From assembly GCF_958979055.1 (NCBI RefSeq), contig NC_084896.1, positions 24,128,501 through 24,192,500 on the forward strand: a DNA stretch of 64,000 nt, in the 5' to 3' direction. Source of the DNA: Alnus glutinosa. Its lineage: Eukaryota > Streptophyta > Magnoliopsida > Fagales > Betulaceae. Of this stretch, positions 13,518 through 24,324 are shown one piece after another (within the stretch, counting starts at the first letter, position 1; each line of letters begins with the position of its first letter). The translations under genes were made by a program, and so were the position numbers. Under the pieces are notes generated by a model. The model made no database searches, was not told the DNA's origin, and worked only from the letters and a program-made list of their open reading frames with translations.

Positions 13518-14563
13518 TTTTATTTTTTTTTTCGAACATGTAGCATGTGTTACTATATATTGCTTAAAAAAGCCCGAAGGCTTACATCTTGAGAAAAAGG
13601 TACAAGACCTCTACACTCTAAGCTAGAAGGATATGACTTAAAAAATAGCTGCCGGAGCAAAAATACCAAATCTTACCAGAATTACATTTGAGCATCTCTT
13701 ACATTAACGCTCACTCTCAAATAAAATAGGGCCAATCTAATATTTAGCCAACAGAAATTCCAATAAAATTTGAGCAATACACAAACTGTACCGAAGGAAA
13801 CAAGAGGAATACACAACACAAAACAGAGAAAACCCAAAAAAAGGCTGCCGACAGTGAGACAGGGGCGGATTCTGCCGGAGACGGTGGCGCGTGGAGAACA
13901 CACGCTGTCACCGGTACCATACAACCGTAGATCAACCACCGTAAACCCCATCCAACACTGTGCACGGCCAGAGAAGGAAGAGCATGGCCGTCATGCGCGC
14001 CAAAGAGCAAAAGGCTCTCTGGGGCATGTAGGCCACGAGCCAGGCACCGAAGACCGACGTGGCCTGAGCTTCCGGTGGCTGGAGCGGATGACGACAGAGA
14101 ACGTGGCTGAGGGGCGCGTGTCTTGGAAAAGGAAACGGAGTTATGTAGATCTGGCTCCAAAGTTGAAGATAAAATTTGAAAAAAACTGGCCAAACAACCA
14201 CCGTTAAAGACACGATCACCGCCACTCCCTCAAGCTGGATCACCTAGATTTGAGCCTTCCTACCATAAACAAAAGAAGGAGAAAGAAAAAACACAAATAC
14301 AAGCCTCCATAGCCTAACAAGGCTAGGGGAACAACAGCTCCACAGCTTTAATGGCTGGGAGAAATCTAGCCTCCATTGAGAAAAACTCAGGGAGGAAACA
14401 AAAACCTTAGTCCAAGAGGACTCTTGGACTAAGGGACAAGACCAGAGCCGGGGGAAAGGAGGCTGGCCTCCCTCCCCCGGCAACGACAATCTCCCTTTTT
14501 CCCCCCTGCTTCTCTCTCTTTATACAAGCAGGTAGGCGTGTTTCTGAACTAGACTATAGTCTT
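13518..14563 (-). mobile_element. Retroposed LINE-derived insertion with 14-bp target duplication
   Basis: The stretch is bounded by a perfect 14-bp direct repeat, TGTAGGTGGGAATT, at 13504-13517 and 14564-14577. On the minus strand it ends in an A-rich tail (plus 13518-13531), the hallmark of target-primed reverse transcription. The 5' part is GC-rich and LINE-5'UTR-like, and the 3' part reads like a LINE 3'UTR (GTAAGCCTTCGGGCTTTTTTAAGC). No reverse transcriptase or endonuclease ORF is present in its ~1.05 kb, so it is a 5'UTR-3'UTR type internally deleted LINE or a non-autonomous derivative. Element C's homologous arm lacks it, consistent with insertion into element A after the arms formed. 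A retrocopied host transcript is the alternative. Confidence 0.75.
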
Positions 14564-15150
14564 TGTAGGTGGGAATTAGTGTTAGGAAAATGAAAAGGAT
14601 TAAGAGTGGGTGTTACTCTCCCACCATGTGCACTTCTTACTAATTAAATAAAAACAGGAAACGATTAATAAGGTCGTATTAAAATGTGAATAATTTCATC
14701 TGGTGATGTATATAACTGATCAGATGATTTTTTGGAAGTTGAGATTTCACACCACTTTTAGTATACTATTAACACTCACGTGAACACTAGAACATGCAGG
14801 ATTTGTAAGGTGTTTTTTTTTTCACCTTCACTTTTTTACACAATCCAGCACGTACTTGTGAACTCTAGAAAGAGTAGAAAATTTCCACGGCCTGATTTCT
14901 GAAATTCTGAACTTTTTTTCTGCTTGTGAACTTTTTTTAACCTTCACTTTTTTTTCTGAAATTCTGTTTTTCACATGAATCGAGCTAATTTTTTTAGTTT
15001 TTCCAAATTCAATTGCATTTATCTTTTTCTTGTTGCTGTTTGCTTTCCTATCAATTTCTTATTCTTCTCCGTCACTTGGGAAGATTATGTCTTGGGGGAG
15101 TTGAACACAAAAATCCACATGCTCTGATAAATCCATTTTTTTCAATGTAG

Positions 15151-15291
15151 GAAGTGAGACAAGGAGGAAACTATCTTCTAGTAGCTACAAATATAGCGGC
15201 TAGAGGGGTTGACCTGCCAGAAACAACTCATATATACACTTTGATCTGCCAGGAACCGCCGTGGATCATCTTCATCGAGCAGGAAGAACAG
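15151..15291 (+). pseudogene. DEAD-box RNA helicase exon (RH58-like), orphan, one-base frame shift
   Basis: The single exon has clean splice signals (TTCAATGTAG| at 15150, AACAG|GTAGG at 15291). It encodes helicase motif V, LLVATNIAARGVDLPETTHIY, then after a one-base loss motif VI readable as FDLPGTAVDHLHRAGRTG. ARGVDLPETTHIY followed by DLP and YLHRAGRTG is, from memory, the wording of chloroplast DEAD-box ATP-dependent RNA helicase 58. No other helicase exon (motifs I, DEAD, SAT) is seen nearby. The homology shared by the arms of elements A and C stops at ~15115, only ~35 bases before this exon, marking a likely capture breakpoint. It is non-functional as read. Confidence 0.75.
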
Positions 15292-15759
15292 GTAGGAAAC
15301 CATTTTCAGACAACAAATGTACTGTTACCAACATTATAAAGTCAGAGGAGCGATTTGTTTTGCAAAGATATGAAAACGAATTGTTGTTTAACTGCGAAAA
15401 ACTTATTTTATAGAATCCATGTATATTTCATGCTATACAAAATAGAAATCCAACCCCTCCACCATAAATTTGGTTAACTTGGCTTGAGACAAAGGATAAA
15501 AAAGTCTGTGGTTGGTTTTAATTTGGATCTGCCTTGTTCATCAGTAGTCTTCTAGATTAATGGTTGTAAATGGAATCATTTTCTATGAATTGCTTCTGTA
15601 ATATTATGACAGCTGACTTCTTGCGAAGTATGTTACAACCGTCTTTCCTTTTTATGGACAACTAGGCTTATGCTCGTTAACCTTATCAGTAACTTTTTTT
15701 CTCTTCTCAAACGTTAAAACACATTTTCAGAATTTTTTTACCTGAGCGCATAAGCTTCC

Positions 15760-16035
15760 TGTGGAATTTCAGAGAGTTGATATTCCTTTGTTTCTATTGC
15801 CTAATGTGTTCTTACTGTTTTTTCAGGTGATATATTTACTTACGTACTGTACATTGGAAAAGGGACTAAAGCGAATGTTGCTTGTTGAATTATGTATAGG
15901 ATATTGCAATGTTCTTGGTTTTGAATAGTGTCATTTAGTTGTAATATGTGGTACTTATCTCTACTTCCTAGCGTATGATTACTGGAATATGTGACAAACT
16001 TTGTATGTAACAATACTATTTATTTAGAATTTTGG
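15760..16035 (+). repeat. Interior sequence shared between elements
   Basis: Bases 15777-15840 resemble 5265-5330, and 15962-16020 (CTTCCTAGCG ... TTTGTATGTAACAATACT) match 34388-34447 in element D. These shared non-terminal stretches show that the elements have exchanged or share interior DNA, not only ends. Confidence 0.65.
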
Positions 16036-16944
16036 CTGTTGGTGATGTAAAGGGCCTAAAATTCATGAGTTGGGAGATCTTATCCTGTTTAATATTAGCT
16101 CTCGTTTTCGAGATACCCCGTTAAAATGGATTTAGATAAAGAGTTGAATAATTTATGATAACTATACCTGAGCGCATAAGCTGTGGAATTTTAGAGAAAA
16201 TGCAGGACATCATGCTATGGTCTAAAGCGGGTATTTTTATTTTTTATTTTTAACTGCAAAATTGTTTTATTGGTGCACCAAGATCACGATGCAAGTTCAA
16301 CATTACCTGTAATTAGGGCCTTTGCTGAAGCATGTATTGGTAGTCAGTTTGAGTAAACCTGTTTCCTAAGATGACAACCAGCGGTATGTATCAATCAAAC
16401 AAGACTTTTGAAAGGAGAAAAATCTGAATACATGAGTGGCAAGCTTTAGTGTAGCCAATTAATATCATAAGTCCAAGGGGCACTAAAAATTAATACAGAT
16501 AAGTTCTACAATCTCTTCTTATAAAAGTAAGCTTGTAGGGTAGAAAACTACACATCTATCTAAAGGAAAAAAAAAAAAAAAAAAAAAAACACATTTTTAC
16601 ATCTGTTTTTGTTAGTACATTCTTTCACTATGAAAACCCATGCATGATTTGATGTGAAGCTAGATGTCCTTTCCTTCATTACCTTTGGGCACAAATCGCC
16701 ATAGGTCCACGGCAATGTCCACTTCCTTTTTGTTGTAATTTGTATAGTTGCGGGACATGGAATCGAAGAACAAGCAGAAGAACACACAAAAAAGGGTGTT
16801 CGTTCGTTTTTATACCCTAAATTTCCAACATCAACAGAAAATATACAAAATCATCCCATGAGTATGTCAAATGAACTACAAACTTCATGATTATCACAAC
16901 ACAAAGCGCTTTGCAAGCTTAATCAATCCCTTCCTTAGTGCAAA

Positions 16945-17155
16945 TCAAATTCTCTCCACAAAGTTTTGAAGCCAGTAATAGTTCTCTACTATGGAGTCAT
17001 GGTTCTCCCTATTATGCAAAAAATTCCTCAGAAGATTCAAAGCAACCTGATCCTCACCTTCTGCATAGTAACAGAGAGAGAGTGCAAAATCTTTCTTTTC
17101 TATCCATGATTCTAGGAACCAATTCTTCAACCTGATGGGCTAGGGCCCTTAATAC
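16945..17155 (-). pseudogene. NPGR1-like TPR/calmodulin-binding protein fragment, broken
   Basis: The minus strand encodes LAHQVEELVPRIMDRKERF, then SLCYYAEGEDQVALNLLRNF, LHNRENHDSIVE, and in a neighbouring frame LLLASKLCGENL. This matches the TPR region of plant NO POLLEN GERMINATION RELATED proteins (NPGR, relatives of pollen calmodulin-binding NPG1) from memory. The frame changes once between the two parts. Only this segment (~70 aa of a ~700-aa family) is recognisable. A further minus-strand piece at ~16660-16760 (VDIAVDLWRFVPKGNEGKD) may belong to the same or another gene. Orientation fits cargo driven from element A's right module at 18950-19525. Confidence 0.6.
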
Positions 17156-17179
17156 GCCTGAAACATAGAGGGCGAAAGA

Positions 17180-18940
17180 AAGGTGATCAATCATTGATGG
17201 GAAAAAAAAAAAAAAAAAGGAACCTGCTATGTAGATCACTAAAACCAATTAATTTATACTAGTTGATTTATTCCAGAGAACAAAAACAAATACAAATTCC
17301 TGATTTGGTCAAGAAATCTGATCACAAGATTAACTATAAATATGTTGCTTGGTTCAAACAAGCTAATGACTCCAAAAACATACAAGAGAACACAAAAGTG
17401 ACAAAATTTGGTTCAAACAAGCTAATGACACTCCAAAAACATATGAAGAAGATTTTGAGAAAGCTTCAAGGAAACCCCATATTGCACCATAAATATAACT
17501 TGGGCATTTGCAGGAAGCCTTAAAACGAGTCTCAAATAAAAACATATAAACATTTGTAGATCCTTATTAATAAATGTGACGGGATGAATTTAGGCAAAGG
17601 AAGTGCTCTCAAATGCTTTAATTGAAATGATTAAGCTTAGAAGGGCTGACCTAAATTTATTTTTTGAGGATGATCTTAGCAAGGCATTTGCAGCTTTTGC
17701 CACTAAGGGTAAAATAATTGATTCTCTAATCTTTTATATCTTCCCATAAGTGAATATGAATCACAAGCCTTTTTTTTTTTTTTTTCTTTATTTATTTATT
17801 TTTAAAAAAAATTTAAGCTACTAGTGCTAGAGATAGATCGCCAATATCTCCAAAAACTGTAATAATATCTTAGCGATTAGCAAGAATGAATCCAAAATAA
17901 GGAACCTATGTCAGCAAAAAAGAGAAAAAAAATGGGAAGTTCACGCCGAACCATAAGGATATGATTAGATATAAGACAACAATTACAAACAATAAACACT
18001 AATTAATTCTTCTTCTGATCCATCAATTCCAAATATATTAACACCTCTTAATCTAGCATCCAATGTTAACACGTCCTTGAATTAGTGATAATAACAGTCC
18101 CATACAAAATCACAACATATAAATAAATACAGTCAAATAGCAGGGCAGCAAAGGAGCACTATATGCTTCTTATATGCTTTCTAGTTGGCATTGAGCTAGT
18201 AAGCCAATTTGCTAACAAATAAATTGTTTAATGGGGGAAGGTAGAACAGTTACATCCTCACAGGCATGCTTTTCAAAACTAACAAGATAATGCAATGACC
18301 ACAAGATTTTGTTCTCAACTAAATTGCATACTGAAGTTCTGTGATGAGTTAAATATCAACTAAAATCAGTGTCTTTGACTTGGCATAAACATATACTAAA
18401 ATAGCCAGCTAAGCCCTACAGTACGCCTCTGAGGATCTGCTCATGCATGCCTTCATACGAGTCCATATATACATGAACATAGTTTTCTTTGTTATTCCAT
18501 GTTTCAATCCATTAAACTCGCGATCAAATACATAAACAACAGGCAACTAATCACATCAAATATGAGAAAGGGCACTGTTAGTCTCAACTGATCAATCTGA
18601 ATCAGACAGGCATTTACTAGAACCAATAGCATGATTTCTAGTATGAACTAAACAGGCATCCATCTCACAGAATTCTAGTCACTCATTTGCAACTCTCAAA
18701 GCAACAAGAACCATATTTTAATGGACAAGAACTTAAACAATACGAGCAAAGTTCAAACCTGTCCCTTTTCTTTTCCCCACTTTTCTCTGAAACCAAATCT
18801 GCCTTATGGCAGATCCAACAAAAAATGACCCATAAACTAACTTACTAAAGCTCAAAATTTTGAAAAATTCAAAGGCTAAACTAAAACCCAACAGTTAAAA
18901 AATCCAACAAAAGCCTAAACTTTAGCACCAAACAACTATA
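17180..18940. other. Element A interior, no supported gene
   Basis: The sequence is AT-rich and intron-like. Bases 17565-17710 have an exon-like base composition on the plus strand but give no protein I recognise. Bases 18780-18960 are the inverse of 3400-3560 (arm homology). Confidence 0.4.
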
Positions 18941-21333
18941 GATGGAGCTCCGATGGGCGGCGAAAATCATGAAAAGAGAGAAGCAGAAAACTTAAAATAG
19001 GAAAACGGCGAGAGAGAAGGGGGGGTGCACCAATGGGTGGCGGTCGGTGGGTCTTGGTGGCCGGCGCTCCATCGACCGAAAAGGGAAATGGGTTCGCAAG
19101 CCGGCGCTCCGTCGACAGAAAAGAGAAATGAAGCCGGTGCTCTGATGGGTGGCGGTCGCTCGGGTCTTGGTGGCCGGAGCTCCATCGACAGAAAGGGGAA
19201 GGCCGTACGGTGGGGTAGGCGAAAACGGTGGTCAGCGAAAATTTTGGGGGGAAAGACGAAATGGGGAAATGGGGGAAAATGAAAACCTAAAGCCCACGAT
19301 TTTGGAAGCGGGACAGTGGAGAGAGAGACCTGATCGGAGGGCCGGAGCTCGGTCGGCGGGGGAGCGGGATGGTGGAGACGGGCAGAGATCGTGCGTCAGT
19401 TGGGGAGAGAGAGGGAGAGCTGGTCGGAGATGGGCGATGTGGGAGGGGGCGGTCGGCGCCGAAAATGGGGGGAAATCAGCGCCGGAAATGGGGGGAGATT
19501 TTTTAGGGAAAGAGAAAGGGGAGAAAATTTTGGAGAGCTTCTACGCATGCGCAACGCATCCGTCACTCTTCAGTCTTTTTTCCAGCTGTCATTTTTTTTT
19601 CCTTTTTTTTTTTTAACAAAAAAACCAATCAAAACGCGGGTGTCTCATGTTCCATTTTCAAAATTTCCCCCATTTCTCTTTCTCAAATCTCCCCCTCTCC
19701 ACTGTGCCCTCCCCCCCCCCCTCCCCCGACTGGATCACCGACGCCGGAGCCCTTGCCAACGCCGCTCGCTCTCTCTTGGAGTCCCTCGAAACCAGCAGAC
19801 AGGCCCACCGGCTGGAAATCCGAATTCGAAGCCCTTGCCAACGAACGCCGACGCCGCTCGCTCTCCCATCCGACACCCAACTCTCTCTCCGTCGGACCCA
19901 GCACAGACCGGCCGCCCAAGTCTGACGCCGACGTCGCTCTTACTGTCGAACCCAGCAGACCAGCCCGGATCTCCGACGTTGCCCAGATCGACCGGGTTTC
20001 TGGACGACCCACCCGCCTCGGACCCAGCTCTCTGACAGACCAGGAGCGGCGATCACCGTATTCTCTCTCTACGGTATCTCTCTCTCTCTCTTGATAAGCC
20101 AATTGTTTTAGCTTCCCCCTCCCTCACCGACAGTGTTTCAGCTTCTTTCCACCGTTCCCCTCCCACACCGCCGACCAGCAATGCCTACCGCCACCCACTA
20201 CCTAGCCGCTGACCAGCTTCCCCTTTCCTAACAGCCGGATTTCAAAACCGTCTTGATATCTGACGAAACCCATCTCATTCTCCCCAATTTTTTTTCAGCC
20301 CATCCCTCTCCTCCCTCCGCCGCAGCCCACAAGGATTCATGTGGAGAAAAAATTGGGATGGTCAATTTTTTTCCCTGGTTCAATTGGATTTCTGTAGACA
20401 TTTAGAATGCTCTTGCTATTATGATCATTAGAATGCTTTTGCTATTTTCTGGTTGCAAGTCTGGACATTTCCAATCATTTAGAATGCTTTCGCTATTTTT
20501 CTGTAGATATTTAGCATGCTTTTTGCCCTAAAATAATTTAGTTGCTTCATTTTCATGGATGGTTTGGAGGACTAGTTCTTTTCCATGGTGGCAGATTTAC
20601 TTGTTTAGTAGATTCCTTGATTGATTGTGTATCCAAAACCAATAACATAGTGTATAACGAATGACATGTTATTTATTTGTTTTGGCGAATGACTATATAT
20701 ATAACAACTATTTTGGGTTCTGAGGTTGGGGGTTTTGTTAATTTATAATGGACTTTTGTTGCTTTGTAATGAGAGAGAGATTGGAGCTGTTTTGTGTGTT
20801 GCTTTGGAAAGTTCAGGACGCTGAGCATTTTTATCTGTGTATAATAATGCATGGTTATGGAATGTATATGTTTATGGTCACCTCTAACAACTCCTATGTT
20901 ATTCAAGAAATATAGTTTTGTATGTATGTGTTTATCTTATTTTTGGATTATATTTGTAGAAATTAGCCCTCTAATGTTGTGAATTGGCAAACAGCTGTGT
21001 CGTTATCAAATTTATGTGTCTTTGTGAGCCATGCACTTCATGTATTATTGCTTGTACATTTGGCAATAGATTGTTATAATGCTTACAAGGTACATTTTAA
21101 AGAGAAAAAAAAGAAAGATGTAAAGATACTACTATTTACTTTTCTTCTTCATTCTTAGATTTAATGATATTTTGATATTCATTTGGGGGTTTGTTTATTT
21201 TTTATTTTGATGTTCTTTTGACTGGTGATTGTTTGACATGCTTATTTGACATGCTCGCATGCTTAGATTGGTTGGTTGGTTGAATGATATTTTCTACGGT
21301 TGGTTGGTTGGTCTTTTGCATAGGCAAGACAAA

Positions 21334-21677
21334 ATGTCGGTAAATAGTGGTGCGTCAAGTGCGTCAAGTGCATGTCCGTTATGTTACTGTGGAGTGCCTG
21401 CACGTGTAAGGTATTCTTGGACTGATACAAATACCGGCAGAAAGTGGTATGGCTGTGAAAGTTATAAGGTACTTTCTTAAATTAATAGTGTGTTATACTT
21501 TGTTTGCTAGTAGTTGGTGATAACATTTTTTAATCTTGCTTTGTCATGCAGAGAAAGGGTGATTGTGATTTTTTTGCATGGGCTAATAACGAAATGACTG
21601 TACGAGACGAAGATAATGGAACGCTTGAAAGTCCTCGACTTTATTTCATTGAACTTTTAGTTGGATGTACTTGCTAG
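21334..21677 (+). CDS. Small GRF-type zinc-finger protein, two exons, 86 aa
   Basis: Exons 21334-21468 and 21552-21677 join in phase 0 (AAG|GTACTT donor, GCAG|AGA acceptor) into an open frame of 86 codons. The protein has a Ser/Ala-rich start, then a GRF zinc finger: CPLCYCG, WTDTNTGRKWYGC, then GDCDFFAWAN, fitting the family pattern of three or four Cys with a Gly-Arg and a CxFFxW core. Small one-finger GRF proteins of this type (At4g04775-like) are common in plants and of unknown role; GRF fingers in other proteins bind single-stranded DNA. It sits inside element B, downstream of and pointing away from the left module, with a TGCATAG acceptor at 21323 that could join a module-derived 5'UTR to it. 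It may be a captured gene that still works. Confidence 0.7.
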
Positions 21678-22369
21678 TAATGAATTGTATTTAATGTAAT
21701 GTAATGTTATGTTTAGTTCGCTATCTGTTTTTTAGTTGTTTAAACAATTGTGTGTGATAGGTTAGTTGGATGTAATGTATAATCTTTGTTTTTTACATGT
21801 TTTGCTAGATTGTGTATGATAGGCTAGATTGCCTAATATTTATGTACTAATTAAGAATGATCGATCCTGAAACTTGGGCAACCAATATTGGTTGCTCCAA
21901 GAATGTGTCTTGTGAGATACCTCACAAGACACATTCTTGGAGCAACCATTAGAATTTACGTCTTTTAGTTCTGATGATTTTTTTTTATCTACAGCATTTA
22001 TTTTTCTAAAAATTGAAGACATAAACATTGGCGTGTAAATCTTTCAAGCATTTATTCCAACAAAATCTCAACCAAAAAGAGCTACTAGCACAATTGCATC
22101 ACTCTGTACCTGACTCCTAATCCAAGCACTGCTTTTGGATTTGTGTTACAAGCTAAAATAATTATACAAGTCACCACAACATATATATGTTCAGGTGTTT
22201 AATATTGCATAACTTTTTTAAGTATAGTGTCATACATGACCAAATGGAAAACAATCTAGGAACTGAATTAAGTAAACTTATAAGACAAAATGGAAAAAGA
22301 TTCAAATAATTTCTGATGACAGGTGCTAGGATGCTATGGCGTACAAGCTAGGAACTGAATTAAGTAAAC

Positions 22370-22591
22370 TTATATGAAAACAATCTTAGTGGGGCTCGTT
22401 GAATGTACTGCAGTTGGCTTGAGAACCTCGTGAGTGTTCTTCTTAGTTGCCTCATTATTGGAGTTTATAGACTCCATTGATTCACATTCTTCGTCCAGAG
22501 GAGTGGTAGGCAATTGAGGATTGCCTTGTGTTTCAACCAGTGATTGATTGACAGATAAGTCATGAGGAGGTACCATCGAAGTATCAACTGA
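22370..22591 (-). pseudogene. Unidentified exon, minus strand of element B
   Basis: After a CTGCAG acceptor the minus strand reads SVDTSMVPPHDLSVNQSLVE, PTTPLDEECESMESINSNNE and more, an open, low-hydrophobicity, Ser/Glu-rich stretch of ~74 codons. I do not recognise it. It points away from element B's right module, like the membrane piece at 23290-23696, and may belong to the same captured gene. Confidence 0.35.
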
Positions 22592-23289
22592 CTGCAGAAA
22601 TATAAATAGCAAATACATCAGACACAAAAAGAAGAGACAGAGAGCTCCAACTAAAAAATTATTACCAATGTTTCATGCATCCACAAGCAAAAATAAAGAA
22701 ACACAACATCACATATGTGAAGTGGACATCATATGGAAAAAGGCAATAGTTTCTCATTGATGATACATCTTTTTAAGGGGATTTCTTTACTTTTGATGGA
22801 TAAGAAAGTGACCTGTTCTATATATCTTTGAAAAATAGCTAATATCACGTCTGGGGGGAGGGAAAGTTTATGCTAGATGGTAGCAGATAGAGTCTTGACA
22901 TGTTCCTTGCTGTTTAATTTCTTTATGCCTTGTTGTTTGGTTGTAGACGATTTGGCATCTATATTAAAGCTCTACTAAGAAAAAGGAAACAAATTTTTGA
23001 GATAAAAAGCAGGCTTGAATTCATCATTTTTGAAACTCATAATTTTCATAAGTAACACCAGAACAGGGAAAAAAGAAATGAAAACACACAAGTAGTTGAA
23101 GTTTGTATGCATTAATCAAGAAAATTCATTATAATTGCAGAGCCCCTACAAAGCTCATAAAAAGATCTACAAGTTAGGAAGTAACACCCCTCCTAATAGA
23201 ACAATTTGACTACCAGGTTTCCAAGCACAGATACCGTATTGTAAAGAAGAACAGCAAAGCTATACCAAGACAATAACAAAAGCAGTGGA

Positions 23290-23696
23290 AGTTACATTGA
23301 CAGTTACTAAGTTGTCCAATTCCTCTCACCTCTGTTATAACAAGTAAAACTCCAATTAGAAGGCAAAGAATACCACTGCAGATGCTACCCCGTAGTCCAT
23401 CAGCCACCCAATCAGGACACTATAATAAATACAATAATAGAAAACATAGTAGCAGAACACTATAATAAATACAATAATAGAAAACATAGTAGCAGAACAC
23501 TATAATAAATACAATAATAAAAAACATAGTAGCAGAACACTATAATAAATACAATAATAGAAAACTGCCGGGTACCTTATAATTTTGAACAGCACAGTTG
23601 GGAAACTTGTAAAGAGATATAATACTATAAGGGTAGTTTGAATAGATGATCTCCTGCCTATTTGGTTCAAGAACAACAAAAACCTGTTGAAGAAAG
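23290..23696 (-). pseudogene. Unidentified membrane-protein exons, minus strand of element B
   Basis: Two exon-like pieces are present. The first (about 23577-23690, after a GTTGAAGAAAC-side acceptor) reads VFVVLEPNRQEIIYSNYPYS, IISLYKFPNCAVQNYK. The second (about 23310-23420) reads CPDWVADGLRGSICSGILCL followed by LIGVLLVITE, a strong transmembrane helix, before a GTGAGA donor. A 40-bp tandem repeat lies in the intron between them. I cannot name the family. Spacing and orientation fit a multi-exon host fragment carried by element B. Confidence 0.4.
23417..23565. repeat. 40-bp tandem repeat, 3.7 copies
   Basis: The unit begins ACACTATAATAAATACAATA and ends AACATAGTAGCAGA, with copies starting at 23417, 23457, 23497 and 23537. 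Copies differ by one base at most (an A/G change in copy 3), so the expansion looks recent. It lies in a putative intron. Confidence 0.95.
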
Positions 23697-24174
23697 ATAC
23701 ATTACAAGACTTCTAGGCACCAAAAAAGTAGAAGACAGACTTCATATTGATTTATGATTTCCTGAGGTTGTATCATCTGTTAGTTTATGCACTGGATGTT
23801 AGTTTCCAATTCAACTTTCAAACATTTCTAACCATTCAGTGAGAGTGCTATTAGCTTTTGTGTGACATGTTCTGTGTCTACTTAATTAATTGACAAAGAA
23901 TGGGCATGAGAACCAGAGGATTTTGACAAGTCTTAACAACTCAATTATCCTTTGCCAAAATATAGGTACATACATATAGTTTGAACAAAGTCAGTGAAAG
24001 ATGAGCTTAAAAAATCAGGGAAAAATGATAGAATCCTCACAATCATTAGCCATTTCAGAGACAAACAAGGCATGCAGGCATACGACCAATACAATATTGA
24101 AAGCATCTCATAAGGTAAAAAATCTACAAAGTCTAAGCTTCAGTCACACTACATCTTATCATTTCATGATTTAT

Positions 24175-24324
24175 AGAACTGGATACAGAGGCTTTAAGGA
24201 ACATTCCAAGAAGCACTCCACTCATGTTTGTTTAACAAAGATCAAGATTTTATGTCAAAGACAAGTAGATAGGATACCTCATTTTCTTACAGAACTGGAT
24301 ACAGAGGCTTTAAGGAACATTCCA
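24175..24324. repeat. 34-bp direct repeat, 116 bp apart
   Basis: The phrase AGAACTGGATACAGAGGCTT plus the next 14 bases is perfect at 24175-24208 and 24291-24324. The second copy abuts the GC-rich right module of element B. It may mark an internal duplication or a junction where the cargo was joined to the terminal module. Confidence 0.85.

Larger units (their letters stand above)
12926..19525. mobile_element. Element A: Pack-MULE-like element with helicase and NPGR fragments
   Basis: The left module (12926-13390, plus) reads pyrimidine-rich ATCTCCCCCCATTTC, then GC-rich CGACCCAGC repeats, then ATAGTACTGTAAGT (donor-like). The right module (18950-19525, minus) is its inverted counterpart. 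The left arm continues to ~15115 and matches element C's right arm (30950-31270, reverse). Cargo is a DEAD-box helicase exon (+) after the left module and an NPGR1-like piece (-) after the right module. A LINE-type insertion splits the left arm. Exact ends are uncertain because the terminal GAGAAATGC motif is not seen at the left. Confidence 0.5.

Noticed and set aside
13744-14243. Frames of 103-149 aa on both strands
   Set aside because: They lie within the retroposed LINE-derived insert's GC-rich 5' part; no reverse transcriptase or other recognisable protein.
23417-23565. CRISPR-like direct repeats
   Set aside because: Plain tandem repeat without spacers in a plant nuclear genome.
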